Positions 24,424 through 32,615 of a DNA stretch of 64,000 nt are shown piece by piece; position 1 is the stretch's first letter; each line of letters begins with the position of its first letter. Source of the stretch: Moorella mulderi DSM 14980 (GTDB lineage: Bacteria > Bacillota > DSM-521 > Neomoorellales > Neomoorellaceae). The translations under genes and the position numbers were made by a program. Location: assembly GCF_001594015.1 (NCBI RefSeq), contig NZ_LTBC01000013.1, positions 1 through 64,000 on the forward strand. Reading direction: 5' to 3'. Below the pieces are notes generated by a model. It was not told where the DNA came from. It did no database searches and worked only from the letters and a program-made list of their open reading frames with translations.

Positions 24424-25178
24424 TGGCAGCGTTTATAGAGCTGGATAAAATTGAGGATAAAGCGGAGTTCATCCTCGGTACAATTACATACCAGGCGCAA
24501 TACAGACTGTACCTTGGGTTCCATGAGCAACCGGCGTACTTCGGGACTCATCTGGTTAAGTACCTCATCCAATCCGGCATCGTCGGCTATAAAATAACAG
24601 GGGGAAATATTCAGGACTCCGCCTATTTTTTCCAGGGTTTTTAAGGATGGCTGTACCTTCCCCTGTTCAATCTGGCCGATGAGGCCAGCCGAAACTCCGG
24701 CGGCCCTAGCCAGGTCAGCCTGGGTAAGACCCTGTTCTTCCCGGGCCTGGCGCAATTTATGCCCCAGGGAACCGCCCGTACCGATAATTGCACTTAAGGG
24801 GACATCCAGAGCGGCAGTAATTTTTTTCAGGGTATCGATGGCCGGGTAAACATTACCCCTCTCTATTTCACTCAAGTAGGAAATGGAGATGCCGGCTTCC
24901 TCGGCCAGGGTGCTCAAACTTTTACCTCGCTTTTCCCGCAAGAGCCGGACCCTGTCCCCCAGGGCGATGCCCCTCTCGTTACCGGCCTCCACGAGTTGTT
25001 CCCGGGGGAAATTTAAGGCCCTGGCAATTTTCTCCAAAGTTTTTAGAGAAGGCTTTTTGGCCCCCCGTTCGATTTCACTCAAGTATGAAACTGAGACTTC
25101 CGCTTTACTGGCCAGGTCCTGAAGTGAATAACCCCGTTCTTCCCTCAGTTCCCGGATGCGTTTACCACAGACGCGCAT
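24420..25178 (-). CDS. Regulator with three tandem XRE-type HTH domains
   Basis: 252 residues holding three Cro/CI-like domains in a row, at about 5-60, 75-130 and 138-195. Each has the SxxYLSEIERG or equivalent recognition helix: SVSYLSEIERGAKKPSLKTL, SISYLSEIERGNVYPAIDTL and SAGLIGQIEQGKVQPSLKTL. A C-terminal 55-residue helical part follows (LDEVLNQMSPEVRRLLMEPK). Proteins with one such domain are common, and three is rare. One chain could occupy several half-sites. The gene has its own strong promoter at 25234-25263, whose -10 region overlaps a box repeated 40 bases away, suggesting autoregulation. Confidence 0.85.
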   Translation of the reverse strand: MRVCGKRIRELREERGYSLQDLASKAEVSVSYLSEIERGAKKPSLKTLEKIARALNFPREQLVEAGNERGIALGDRVRLLREKRGKSLSTLAEEAGISISYLSEIERGNVYPAIDTLKKITAALDVPLSAIIGTGGSLGHKLRQAREEQGLTQADLARAAGVSAGLIGQIEQGKVQPSLKTLEKIGGVLNISPCYFIADDAGLDEVLNQMSPEVRRLLMEPKVQSVLRLVCNCTEDELRFILNFIQLYKRCH

Positions 25179-25233
25179 TCTCTTTCGCTCTCCTGGGATA
25201 TAATTTAAATTAACTTATAGTATTATCGAACAA

Positions 25234-25263
25234 AGTATAAATTAAAAGCTCCAGCCCTGTCAA
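25234..25263 (-). promoter_or_regulatory. Promoter of the triple-XRE gene with repeated box
   Basis: TTGACA (25263-25258), 18 bases, TATACT (25239-25234) on the minus strand. ATACTTTG overlaps the -10 on this strand, and the same octamer occurs on the other strand at 25280-25287, giving an inverted pair that could bind the regulator. Confidence 0.6.
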
Positions 25264-25343
25264 GTTTCAAATTTTCTTCATACTTTGCCCATATTTTTAT
25301 CATACCTGCCGGATAGAATATACCTCGAAAGGAGGTGGCGCGG

Positions 25344-25742
25344 GTGACGAAAAAAATTGCCATCGTCCTCGCCATAATTTTAATGCTGGGGGCGCTGGCG
25401 CCGGTAGCCTTTGCGGCAGTTACCGACCAGCAAAAAGCAGAGATTGATGCCTTGTACCAGCAGATTATCGAGCTGCGCCAGAAAATTGTCGACAAGTATG
25501 TCGAAGCAGGTGAACTAACTAAGGAACAAGGTGAGGCGATTAAGGAAGGGATCCGGGACATGGAAGAATACCATAGTAAATATGGTATAGTTCCCGGCGC
25601 CTGCCATGGCGGGGCGGGCTATGGCATGATGGGCGGCTGGGGCCGCGGTTTCATGGGAGGTTTCAGTAATAACCCCAACCAGGGTAACCAGAATTCTGCC
25701 TTCTACGGCCCCGCCATGATGCGCGGTTACCTGGGTCTATAA
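25344..25742 (+). CDS. Secreted DUF2680-type protein
   Basis: About 132 residues. A signal peptide (KKIAIVLAIILMLGALAPVA) ends near FAA. It is followed by a helical DUF2680-like region (DQQKAEIDALYQQIIELRQK, then VEAGELTKEQGEAIKEGIRD) and a tail rich in Gly, Met, Asn and aromatic residues. The GTG at 25344 is taken as start because GGAGG (25331-25335) lies eight bases before it. The exported function is unknown. His and Met in the tail (CHGGAGYGMMGG) might bind metal. Confidence 0.75.
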   Translation: MTKKIAIVLAIILMLGALAPVAFAAVTDQQKAEIDALYQQIIELRQKIVDKYVEAGELTKEQGEAIKEGIRDMEEYHSKYGIVPGACHGGAGYGMMGGWGRGFMGGFSNNPNQGNQNSAFYGPAMMRGYLGL

Positions 25743-25771
25743 AGCCACCGTTTTTAGTCTTACTAAACTTA

Positions 25772-25812
25772 AAGGGAAACAGCCCCATAATAAGAATGGG
25801 GCTGTTTCCCTT
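25772..25812. terminator. Long hairpin between convergent genes
   Basis: A 17-bp perfect stem, AAGGGAAACAGCCCCAT and its complement, around a seven-base loop. It lies after the DUF2680 gene and before the convergent thioredoxin-like gene. T runs are short on both sides, but position and stem strength fit a bidirectional terminator. Confidence 0.65.
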
Positions 25813-25874
25813 AGTTTCTATTCATGATGAAAACCAAGCCACTGATGCCCATTTTGTTCCAGGTAACAGGCAGG

Positions 25875-26381
25875 TCAAAGAAGATCTTTTACAAGATTAT
25901 CCAGTTCTCCTGGCCCCAGGGGCCCCTGTTTGACCCGGCGGATCTGGCCCTGGCGGTCGATGATAAAGGTAGTGGGGATGCCGCCGACTCCGTAGTTCCT
26001 CGCTACCCGGCTGTCGTGGTCCAGTAGTACAAGGTAATTATGCTCCTTATTTCCCAGGAAGGCCCGGATGCCGGCCTCTGTCTCCCGCTGCATGATATTG
26101 ATGGCCAGGACCTTTAGCCCCCGGTCCGCAAGTCTCCCCGCCGCCGCGTCCAGTTCCTCCATTTCGGCGACACAGTAGGGGCACCAGGTGGCCCAGAAGT
26201 TCAATACTACCACCTGGCCCTTGAGGCTTGCCAGGCTGACCTGGCCGCCATCCAGGACTGGCAGGGCAAAGGAGGGGGCCTGGACCTTGCTGCCCTGGCG
26301 GCCCGGCAGGATGAAGGAAGCGGCCAGGACAGCAAACATAATGACAATGATTATGAGGGGCACCTTCCAGTTTTTCGGCAT
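25875..26381 (-). CDS. TlpA/ResA-like membrane-anchored thiol-disulfide oxidoreductase
   Basis: 168 residues. An N-terminal membrane anchor (PLIIIVIMFAVLAASFILPG) is followed by a thioredoxin fold outside the membrane, with the redox motif FWATWCPYCVAEM and the cis-Pro loop GVGGIPTTFIID. Such proteins reduce or oxidise extracytoplasmic cysteines, for example in cytochrome c maturation or spore assembly. It follows ccdA by 11 bases, and CcdA is its expected electron donor. GGAGGAG precedes the ATG. Confidence 0.9.
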   Translation of the reverse strand: MPKNWKVPLIIIVIMFAVLAASFILPGRQGSKVQAPSFALPVLDGGQVSLASLKGQVVVLNFWATWCPYCVAEMEELDAAAGRLADRGLKVLAINIMQRETEAGIRAFLGNKEHNYLVLLDHDSRVARNYGVGGIPTTFIIDRQGQIRRVKQGPLGPGELDNLVKDLL

Positions 26382-26392
26382 GGAGACTCCTC

Positions 26393-27076
26393 CTAGATAA
26401 AAGTATTTAGCTGCCCGAAAAAGACCAGCAGCCCCATAAAAATAAGTATAATCCCGCTTACCAGGGATATAATGGGTAAATAACGGGAAAACTGGCGTAA
26501 AAGGCGCAAAACCGGTCCCAGGGCCATGGCGCTGGCTATAAAGGGGACTGCCAGTCCCAAGGAATAAAAGGTGAGGAGAAGCATACCCTTAAAAAGGGTG
26601 GCCTGGCTGCCGGCATAAATCAAAATAGAAGCCAGGACCGGACCGATGCAGGGCGTCCAGCCGGCGGCAAAGGCCATCCCCAGCAGAAAGGAAGGGGCGG
26701 CACCGGGAGCCCGGGGCTGCAGGTACCACTTTTTTTCTTGACTTAAAAAGGGCAGGCGGACAATTCCGGCCACCTGCAAACCGAAGAACATAATCAGGAT
26801 TCCCCCGGCGCGGTTTAAAAAGGGACGGTACAGCTGGAGCAGGGAGCCCAGGCCGCCGGCCGAGGCCCCCAGGAGGATAAAAATCAGGGAAAAGCCGGCG
26901 GTAAAGAGGGCCGCCCGGCCGGCTAAAAAAGAGCGGTCCATGTCCTCTGCCTTACCGGTAGCTACCGCCGAACCGCCCAGGTAAGTAAAATAGGCCGGCA
27001 ATAAAGGTATAATACAGGGAGAAAAAAAAGATAGCATCCCGGCGGCGAAGGCCATGGCTATAGACCCGTTTCCCAA
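26393..27076 (-). CDS. ccdA: CcdA/DsbD-type transmembrane electron carrier
   Basis: 227 residues and six membrane helices. The conserved cysteines lie in LSFFSPCIIPLLPAY and AAGWTPCIGPVLASI, the pair that shuttles electrons from cytoplasmic thioredoxin to extracytoplasmic thioredoxin-like proteins. Start: TTG, with AGAGGTGA six bases upstream. It is co-transcribed with the TlpA-like gene, forming a two-protein reducing pathway. Confidence 0.92.
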   Translation of the reverse strand: MGNGSIAMAFAAGMLSFFSPCIIPLLPAYFTYLGGSAVATGKAEDMDRSFLAGRAALFTAGFSLIFILLGASAGGLGSLLQLYRPFLNRAGGILIMFFGLQVAGIVRLPFLSQEKKWYLQPRAPGAAPSFLLGMAFAAGWTPCIGPVLASILIYAGSQATLFKGMLLLTFYSLGLAVPFIASAMALGPVLRLLRQFSRYLPIISLVSGIILIFMGLLVFFGQLNTFI

Positions 27077-27245
27077 GGTCGTTCACCTCTTTTGGATTAT
27101 ATTATTTTTTCGTTACGCCGTCAATATAATGCTGCCAGGAAAAGGGATAAAGCAGTATGATAAGCAAATGAGACAAAAGCCCCGGCAAATAAGTCCTTTA
27201 CTACCTGAAGAATACTTCTTGCCTTTGTACCGTCATTAAAACCAA

Positions 27246-27274
27246 TTGGTGGTAATGGCTTCTAATGCTATAAT
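27246..27274 (+). promoter_or_regulatory. Promoter of the glycosyltransferase gene
   Basis: TTGGTG (27246-27251), 17 bases, TATAAT (27269-27274), 39 bases before the start codon. It lies in the 236-base gap between ccdA and the glycosyltransferase gene. I see no other feature in that gap. Confidence 0.55.
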
Positions 27275-27312
27275 AGTTGGCGGTGCAATTACCCTGATTG
27301 GGGGAGATAAGG

Positions 27313-28734
27313 ATGGATTGGGAAATAATAAGCCCTGCCCAGGTTTTATATCTAATTGCTGTTGGCTTTTACTTGCTTTTTTTCGCCCTCTTCCTGAGGT
27401 ATTTCTTCTGGAAGTGGTATTCCTACCGTAATTACTGGCGCAAGCGGTTAGCCCTCGACAGGGAAAAGGTGGCGGCCCTGGCAGCTAGCAAAAACCTCGA
27501 GCTACCTTTTTTTACGATTCTGGTCCCGGCCCGCAATGAGGCCGACGTTATCGCCAATACCATTGAACACCTGGCGTCTTTAAATTATCCCAACGACCAT
27601 TACGAGATCCTGGTAATTACCGATGAAAAAGAAGCCCTGGCCAAATCTTCCGGTGAACACACCGGTCCCACGACCATGGAAGTGGTGGAGGCCAAGATCC
27701 GGGAATTTGCCGGCCGCCAGGATGTACCGCAGCTGAAACACTGTACCGTTCCCTATGATTTTGACGGGCGCTTCAGGGGTTCGCGCCGGGGCTACACTAT
27801 TCCATCAACTAAAGGCCGGGCCTTGAACTACGGCCTGGAGTTTGTCGACCCCAGGACCACCATCTGTGGCTTTTACGATGCCGAAAGCCATCCCGAAGCC
27901 GATGTCCTGCTCTACATAGCCTGGTCATGGCTCCACGACCCCCGGGAGCGTATCTGGCAGGGGCCGGTTTTCCAGGTCCGCAATTTCTACCAGCTTGGCG
28001 TCATCACTAAAATAGCGGCCATTTACCAGGCCATTTCCCATGAGATCTACCTGCCGGTATTGATGAGAAAGTTGCCCTTCGTAGGGGGGACCAACCTTTT
28101 CGTGGGGCGGCGCCTGCTGGAGCGCATTGGCGGCTATGACCACCGCGCCCTGACGGAGGACCTGGAACTGGGGGTGAGGGCCTACCTGGAAACAGGCGTC
28201 TGGGCCGAATACTTCCCTTACTACAGCACCGAACAGACTCCCGCTACCTTCCATGCCTTTTTCCGGCAGCGGCTGCGCTGGGGTAGCGGCCATCTCCAGG
28301 TCTGCGATAAATTCCGCTATGCCTACCAGTATTCCTGGGATAAACGGGGTCCCCTCCTGTACAATCTCTTCTGGAAGGGTCAGGGAGAATGGCTCCTTTA
28401 CCAGGGCGCCGTCCTGGTACCCCTGTCCATCCTTTTCCTGGGACTTAACGGCGGGCTGGATCCTTCCATCCTGCCTTTGGGCTTTCGTACTGTGCTCCAC
28501 TACCTGGTATTTATTTACTTTGCCTTTACTTTTTATGCCTATGGCCACTTCAGCCGCCATATGGCGCCGGTTACCTGGTGGCAGCAGTTAGGTGGAGCGC
28601 TGCAGCTCCTGGCCCTGCCCTTCGCCAGTTTCTTCCTACCGCTCCCCTACACAACGGCTTCTATCATGAAGGCTTTGAACCGCCAGCCCCAGACCTGGGT
28701 GAAAACACCGCGTACAAAAGAGGCAACTCGCTAG
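27313..28734 (+). CDS. Membrane glycosyltransferase, family 2
   Basis: 473 residues. Layout: one N-terminal helix, a cytoplasmic GT-A domain, then three or four helices. Catalytic signatures are FFTILVPARNEADVIANTIE, GFYDAESHPE (DxD-type metal site), ALTEDLELGVR (TED base) and FFRQRLRWGSGH (QxxRW). This is the processive cellulose-synthase-like type, which polymerises or transfers sugars at the membrane. The ATG at 27313 has GGGGAG six bases upstream and is preferred over a TTG 15 bases before. No polymer-export partner is adjacent, and the product is unknown. Confidence 0.85.
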   Translation: MDWEIISPAQVLYLIAVGFYLLFFALFLRYFFWKWYSYRNYWRKRLALDREKVAALAASKNLELPFFTILVPARNEADVIANTIEHLASLNYPNDHYEILVITDEKEALAKSSGEHTGPTTMEVVEAKIREFAGRQDVPQLKHCTVPYDFDGRFRGSRRGYTIPSTKGRALNYGLEFVDPRTTICGFYDAESHPEADVLLYIAWSWLHDPRERIWQGPVFQVRNFYQLGVITKIAAIYQAISHEIYLPVLMRKLPFVGGTNLFVGRRLLERIGGYDHRALTEDLELGVRAYLETGVWAEYFPYYSTEQTPATFHAFFRQRLRWGSGHLQVCDKFRYAYQYSWDKRGPLLYNLFWKGQGEWLLYQGAVLVPLSILFLGLNGGLDPSILPLGFRTVLHYLVFIYFAFTFYAYGHFSRHMAPVTWWQQLGGALQLLALPFASFFLPLPYTTASIMKALNRQPQTWVKTPRTKEATR

Positions 28735-28797
28735 TATGAAATGGCGGGCGGCGGTGCACAATAGCAATACTTTGGGAATAGACTTGGGGGGATGACT

Positions 28798-28986
28798 TTG
28801 AAGGTTAGCGTTGATCAGGATCTCTGCATTGCCTGTGGCACCTGCATCGACCTGTGCCCCGGTGTTTTTGACTGGGACGATGAAGGGCTTTCTCACGTTA
28901 TCGTGGAGGAAGTACCGGAAGACGCCGAGGATTGTACCAGAGAATCCATTGAGTCCTGTCCAACCGATGCTATCAAAGAAATTTAA
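28798..28986 (+). CDS. Single [4Fe-4S] ferredoxin
   Basis: 62 residues. The cluster ligands are in DLCIACGTCIDLCP, with the last Cys in ESIESCPTDAIKEI. The second cluster of 8Fe ferredoxins is lost. The sequence closely resembles Moorella thermoacetica ferredoxin I as I recall it (KVxVDQDLCIACG start, FDWDDEGLSHVIV). The TTG at 28798 is chosen because GGGGGG directly abuts the ATG at 28792 and lies six bases before the TTG. It would carry electrons for acetogenic and other redox enzymes. Confidence 0.93.
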   Translation: MKVSVDQDLCIACGTCIDLCPGVFDWDDEGLSHVIVEEVPEDAEDCTRESIESCPTDAIKEI

Positions 28987-29040
28987 TCACCGGGGATAGG
29001 CCCAGTCCTGGTTCCCGGACTATAGGGAAGCAAAGTACTT

Positions 29041-29073
29041 AAGGGGAGCTATGTTTCAGCTCCCCCTCTTTTT
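29041..29073 (+). terminator. Terminator after the ferredoxin gene
   Basis: Stem GGGGAGCT / AGCTCCCC followed by CTCTTTTT. The T run overlaps the stop codon of the convergent DUF3243 gene. Confidence 0.8.
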
Positions 29074-29347
29074 AATGAACCATATCCTCCTGGCGACGGC
29101 CATCGCTCACCATCCTGGTAATCAGGGCCGCCAGGACCCGCCTTTCATCTTCGCTGGCAACGTCCCATAGTTCTTTAATGACCCGTTGCTCCCGGTTCAT
29201 AGGATCAACGTGTTCTGCCAGCCAGTTGCCCAGGCGAAAAGCTATATTGTTCATGGTTTTTTCCTCAAAACCCAGTTTTTCGCCCAGATTAACCACCATA
29301 GAAAGGGAACCCTTCCACTTTTCCCATTCTTTTTCCTGATCAGGCAT
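29072..29347 (-). CDS. DUF3243-family protein
   Basis: 91 residues, acidic and helical. The pattern WKGSLSMVVNLGEKLGF, NIAFRLGNWLAEHVDP and NREQRVIKELWDVASEDER fits the DUF3243 family of small Firmicute proteins as I recall it. GGAGGTGACGGC precedes the ATG. The family's role is not known. It stands alone between the ferredoxin terminator and the amidase-like gene. Confidence 0.75.
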   Translation of the reverse strand: MPDQEKEWEKWKGSLSMVVNLGEKLGFEEKTMNNIAFRLGNWLAEHVDPMNREQRVIKELWDVASEDERRVLAALITRMVSDGRRQEDMVH

Positions 29348-29460
29348 GCCGTCACCTCCAGGTAAAAATAAATGTTTTCGCTAGTTTATCCCCTTTAAAC
29401 ACAGGTTTATGCGGGCCGCTGGACTTTCTTTATTCTTGACAAGGGCTGGTAAAACAAGGG

Positions 29461-30609
29461 TCAATAGACCACCTGCAGTAGCCAGTAGATCGTCCGCCTG
29501 TCCCAGCCCATGTCCCAGGGGACACGGGCGCGGTCAGCCGTATGGCTGTTGACCAGGAGGTAACCGGCGGAATCCCGGCCGACAACCACCGACACATGGC
29601 TGATCTCGCCCTTTTCTTCATAGGCAATGATATCCCCCGGCTGGAGGGCATTGACGGCCCCCTGGGGGTAGGTGGTTGAAGTCCTGGTAACCTCCTCAAA
29701 ATTACCCCGCATGATTCTTACGGCCAGGCCACTGTCCAGGAGGTAATGGACCAGGGCCTCGGCCTGTACCCAGGCCTGGCTGCCGTTACCGTTATGGTAA
29801 TTCCAGACCCAGTCCCGGGGTATAGCGCCGGCATTTTTGTCGCTTAACACCTGGGAAACAAAATTGGCACAATCGCCGCCCAGGCCTGTAAAGTCCCGGT
29901 AAGCCTGGTTATAGCGGCCGTCACCGGGGCCCAGGCGCACGCCGCTGTAACGGTCAGCATAGCTGACGGCCGCCTGGCGGCGGTATTTACCCGGCGGCGG
30001 CGGTGCCACCTCCCGGGAACACCTGGCTGTACCTGGAGTAATGTCCGGGTCCAGGTTGTCAGCCTCAAAGGGGTCCCAGTACCAGTCGCGGGCAATTAAC
30101 CACTGGCCGTCGCGCTTCACCAGCTCTACCCAGTGAATAGTCCTGACACCCATCTGGTTGATTGTTTTTTCCGGCTCACCCTGGTGGTGGTAGTTAAGGA
30201 TGATATGCTGGGATACAGAGGCCCAGCCCTTGCCTTCTTCACTACCGGCGTCAATAATAGCCAGGTCCATCTGGCTGCCGGAAACGATCACCTGGCGCTC
30301 CTTCACCCATTCCCGGACATATTTAATGCGGCCGATTTCATGGTTTAAGGCAAAAAGGCCGGAAGTAACCGTCGTATCGTAGTAAGCCTTCAAGCCTTCA
30401 TAATTGCCGTTAACGAGACTTTGAGCGCGGGTGGTAAAGATATGATGGAGTTGCTCCTTTAATTCCTTCTGTTCACTGCGGGCCGCAAGGGCCGGCAGGA
30501 CCTGCTGGCGCAAGGGCATAACTATCAGTACCAGCCCGAGGAGAGCCAGCAGCAACCCCAGCTTAAAAATCCGGGAACGTAAAACCACTACCAGCACTAC
30601 CAGGCCCAC
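29461..30609 (-). CDS. Membrane-anchored protein with C-terminal amidase-like (Amidase_6) domain
   Basis: About 382 residues. An N-terminal membrane segment (VVLRSRIFKLGLLLALLGLV) is followed by a 140-residue helical/beta region and then a cysteine-amidase-like domain: YDRYSG-type DRYSGVRLGPGDGRYN, FTGLGGDCANFVSQVL (putative catalytic Cys), PGDIIAYEE and ISHVSVVVGRDSAG (putative His). This arrangement fits putative amidase domain proteins of spore-formers. AGGGGG abuts an ATG at 30613, so the GTG at 30609 is the likelier start. Reading further upstream would run into tRNA-Leu. Cell-wall or spore role is inferred. Confidence 0.75.
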   Translation of the reverse strand: MGLVVLVVVLRSRIFKLGLLLALLGLVLIVMPLRQQVLPALAARSEQKELKEQLHHIFTTRAQSLVNGNYEGLKAYYDTTVTSGLFALNHEIGRIKYVREWVKERQVIVSGSQMDLAIIDAGSEEGKGWASVSQHIILNYHHQGEPEKTINQMGVRTIHWVELVKRDGQWLIARDWYWDPFEADNLDPDITPGTARCSREVAPPPPGKYRRQAAVSYADRYSGVRLGPGDGRYNQAYRDFTGLGGDCANFVSQVLSDKNAGAIPRDWVWNYHNGNGSQAWVQAEALVHYLLDSGLAVRIMRGNFEEVTRTSTTYPQGAVNALQPGDIIAYEEKGEISHVSVVVGRDSAGYLLVNSHTADRARVPWDMGWDRRTIYWLLQVVY

Positions 30610-30728
30610 GGCCATCCCCCTAAAGTCAAAAATCACTATAAATGTATATTCAGTAAGGGGGATAAAAAAAACTTGACAGGGGGGGCGGGATTGATAGATG
30701 GCCTTATGAGTACCGCGCCCGCCAGGGT

Positions 30729-30760
30729 AAAAAAATAAAACGTGGGCATTAACCCACGTT
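30729..30760 (-). terminator. Terminator after tRNA-Leu(GAG)
   Basis: Minus-strand stem AACGTGGG / CCCACGTT followed by TTATTTTTTT, a few bases past the tRNA. Confidence 0.85.
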
Positions 30761-30766
30761 ATATCC

Positions 30767-30851
30767 TGGTGCGGCGAGCGGGACTTGAACCCGCACGGGT
30801 GTACCCATACGCCCCTCAAACGTACGCGTCTGCCAGTTCCGCCATCGCCGC
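30767..30851 (-). tRNA. tRNA-Leu (GAG)
   Basis: Acceptor GCGGCGA pairs with TCGCCGC. The anticodon loop TTGAGGG gives GAG, there is a long variable arm (ATGGGTACACCCGT), the T arm is GCGGGTTCAAGTCCCGC, and CCA is encoded. Confidence 0.93.
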
Positions 30852-30924
30852 ACATCTGGCATGGTTAATTATAAACCCTGGACGGTATTCCTGTCAAGGA
30901 TAAGACCGGCTTGATCACCGTTCT

Positions 30925-31965
30925 CTACTTGAGTTTTTCCAGCCTGGGGTTGGGGATAATTCCGGGCAGGCGACCGCGCTTGGCCACCGGCCGGCCGTCA
31001 ACCTCCTTTAAATCCATAGTCATATCAATGGGCGCTGCCCCCGAAATATAGCTACCCACACCAAAGGCATCGGCTCCGGCTTCAATGAGGGCGCGGATAC
31101 GCTCCGGTGTCAGGCCGCCGGAGACAAAAATCCTCACATGGTTAAAGCCGGCGGTATCTAGGCGGTAGCGCACCTCCCGCACCAGCTCCGGGGTAACGCC
31201 GCCCCGCTCGCTGGGGGTATCCAGGCGTACCCCCGCCAGGGCTGGCCCCAGGGCTGCTGCTACCCGCAGGGCTTCTTCCGCTTCGTCCTTAAAGGTATCG
31301 ACGAGGATGGTCCGTTTAGCATCAGGGGGCATAAGGCGATCATAAGCCAGGGCTCCCTCGACAGTATCGCCAATAATGAGGAAAATGGCGTGGGGGACCG
31401 TCCCCTGGGGCTCCTGGCCGGCCAGTTTGGCTGCTAGAATACAGCTGGCGCCACTGGCGCCGCCGATAATGGCCGCCCGCTCCATGACCGGGGCCACGGC
31501 CGGGTGGACGTGGCGGGCACCAAAGCAGAAAAAGGGATGCTCGCCGGCTGCTTCCTTGATTTCCCGGGCGGCAGTAGCCCAGCCACTGGAACTGGCCAGC
31601 ATCCCCAGGAGGGTAGTCTCAAAGAGGCCAAATTCACTGTAGGGCCCCTGGATCCGCATGACCACTTCCTTGGGGGAAAAGGTGCTCCCCTCCGGTAGCC
31701 CCCAGATGGTAACCCTTTTCTCCTGCAGCAACTTCAGGACCTCATTGACGCCGCAGAGGATGCCGGCGCGGCGAGGAAAAATTTCCGCCGTAACAATAGT
31801 ATCAACCTTACCCAGTGCCTGGAGAATCTCATAAGTACGGACAAAATATATGTCGGTAGTTGCCCCGCTGGCTATCTCGTCATGCTGGGCGGAATAGAAG
31901 CGCCTGCCAGGTGCTACCTGGAGCTGCCGTACCTTGGCCAGGGAATCCATGACCTCCGTCGCCAT
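30925..31965 (-). CDS. Nicotinate phosphoribosyltransferase
   Basis: About 346 residues. Makes nicotinate mononucleotide from nicotinate and PRPP in NAD salvage. Visible: FYSAQHDEIASGATTDIYFV, FGARHVHPAVAPVMERAAI, GTVPHAIFLIIGDTVEGALA, ILVDTFKDEAEEAL and IFVSGGLTPERIRALIEAGA (phosphate-binding). The ATG at 31965 follows GAGGAG and is preferred to an ATG ten codons upstream that lacks a site. It is of the short archaeal/Firmicute type. Confidence 0.9.
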   Translation of the reverse strand: MATEVMDSLAKVRQLQVAPGRRFYSAQHDEIASGATTDIYFVRTYEILQALGKVDTIVTAEIFPRRAGILCGVNEVLKLLQEKRVTIWGLPEGSTFSPKEVVMRIQGPYSEFGLFETTLLGMLASSSGWATAAREIKEAAGEHPFFCFGARHVHPAVAPVMERAAIIGGASGASCILAAKLAGQEPQGTVPHAIFLIIGDTVEGALAYDRLMPPDAKRTILVDTFKDEAEEALRVAAALGPALAGVRLDTPSERGGVTPELVREVRYRLDTAGFNHVRIFVSGGLTPERIRALIEAGADAFGVGSYISGAAPIDMTMDLKEVDGRPVAKRGRLPGIIPNPRLEKLK

Positions 31966-32044
31966 TAAAATCCACTCCTCGACCTGTAAGTTCATTTTGC
32001 CAAAGGTTTCCCTATATTATTCTGCTTCCACGGCCAAATACCTG

Positions 32045-32596
32045 CTACCGCACACCGGGATATAAGATACGGTATATCCGGTAATTCTGGAGCACCTGGC
32101 GGACAAACTCCCTGGTTTCGGGGAAGGGAACCTGGCTTAAGTTGCGGCTGCTGCCGTCCCAGATGCCCCTCTCCAGCCAGTTATGGACGTTACCCCGGCC
32201 GCCGTTATAGGCAGCCAGGGCCGGGGTGAGGTCACCAAATTCCCGCAGGAGGGCAGCAAGGTACCAGCTGCCCAGGCGCAGGTTATATTCCGGAGAAAAG
32301 AGCCGGTCAGGATCGTAGGGTAACCCCAGCTGCCCGGCAGCCAGCCTGGCTGTTTCCGGCATCAGCTGCATCAACCCCCGGGCGCCCTGTTCGGACTGGG
32401 CCCGGGGATAAAATTTGCTTTCCACCCGGGTGACGGCTGCTACCAGGAGGGGGTCCAGCCCTTCCCGGTGGGCATAGGTTACGATAATTTCCCGGTAAGG
32501 AAGGGGATACAGGAGCCGGGCCCCCCGGGGAAGGAGGAAAGAAAGCAGCGCCACCAGTACCAGCAGCCACAGGTAACGGCGCCAGGTTTTTAACAT
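32045..32596 (-). CDS. Membrane-anchored lytic transglycosylase (SLT domain)
   Basis: About 183 residues. An N-terminal anchor helix (YLWLLVLVALLSFLLPRG) precedes a soluble-lytic-transglycosylase fold: VAAVTRVESKFYPRAQSEQG (catalytic Glu), GARGLMQLMPETA, YNLRLGSWYLAALL and ALAAYNGGRGNVHNWL. It cleaves peptidoglycan. The start is taken at ATG 32596; a TTG two codons before is nearer to AAAGGA. The gene follows coaE by about 20 bases. Confidence 0.9.
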   Translation of the reverse strand: MLKTWRRYLWLLVLVALLSFLLPRGARLLYPLPYREIIVTYAHREGLDPLLVAAVTRVESKFYPRAQSEQGARGLMQLMPETARLAAGQLGLPYDPDRLFSPEYNLRLGSWYLAALLREFGDLTPALAAYNGGRGNVHNWLERGIWDGSSRNLSQVPFPETREFVRQVLQNYRIYRILYPGVR

Positions 32597-32615
32597 TGCC
32601 AACAGGATCCTTTCT

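Noticed and set aside
30769-30855. An N-terminal extension of the amidase-like gene running from 30855
   Set aside because: The extension translates tRNA-Leu(GAG) and its terminator. The hydrophobic anchor and a ribosome site place the start near 30609.
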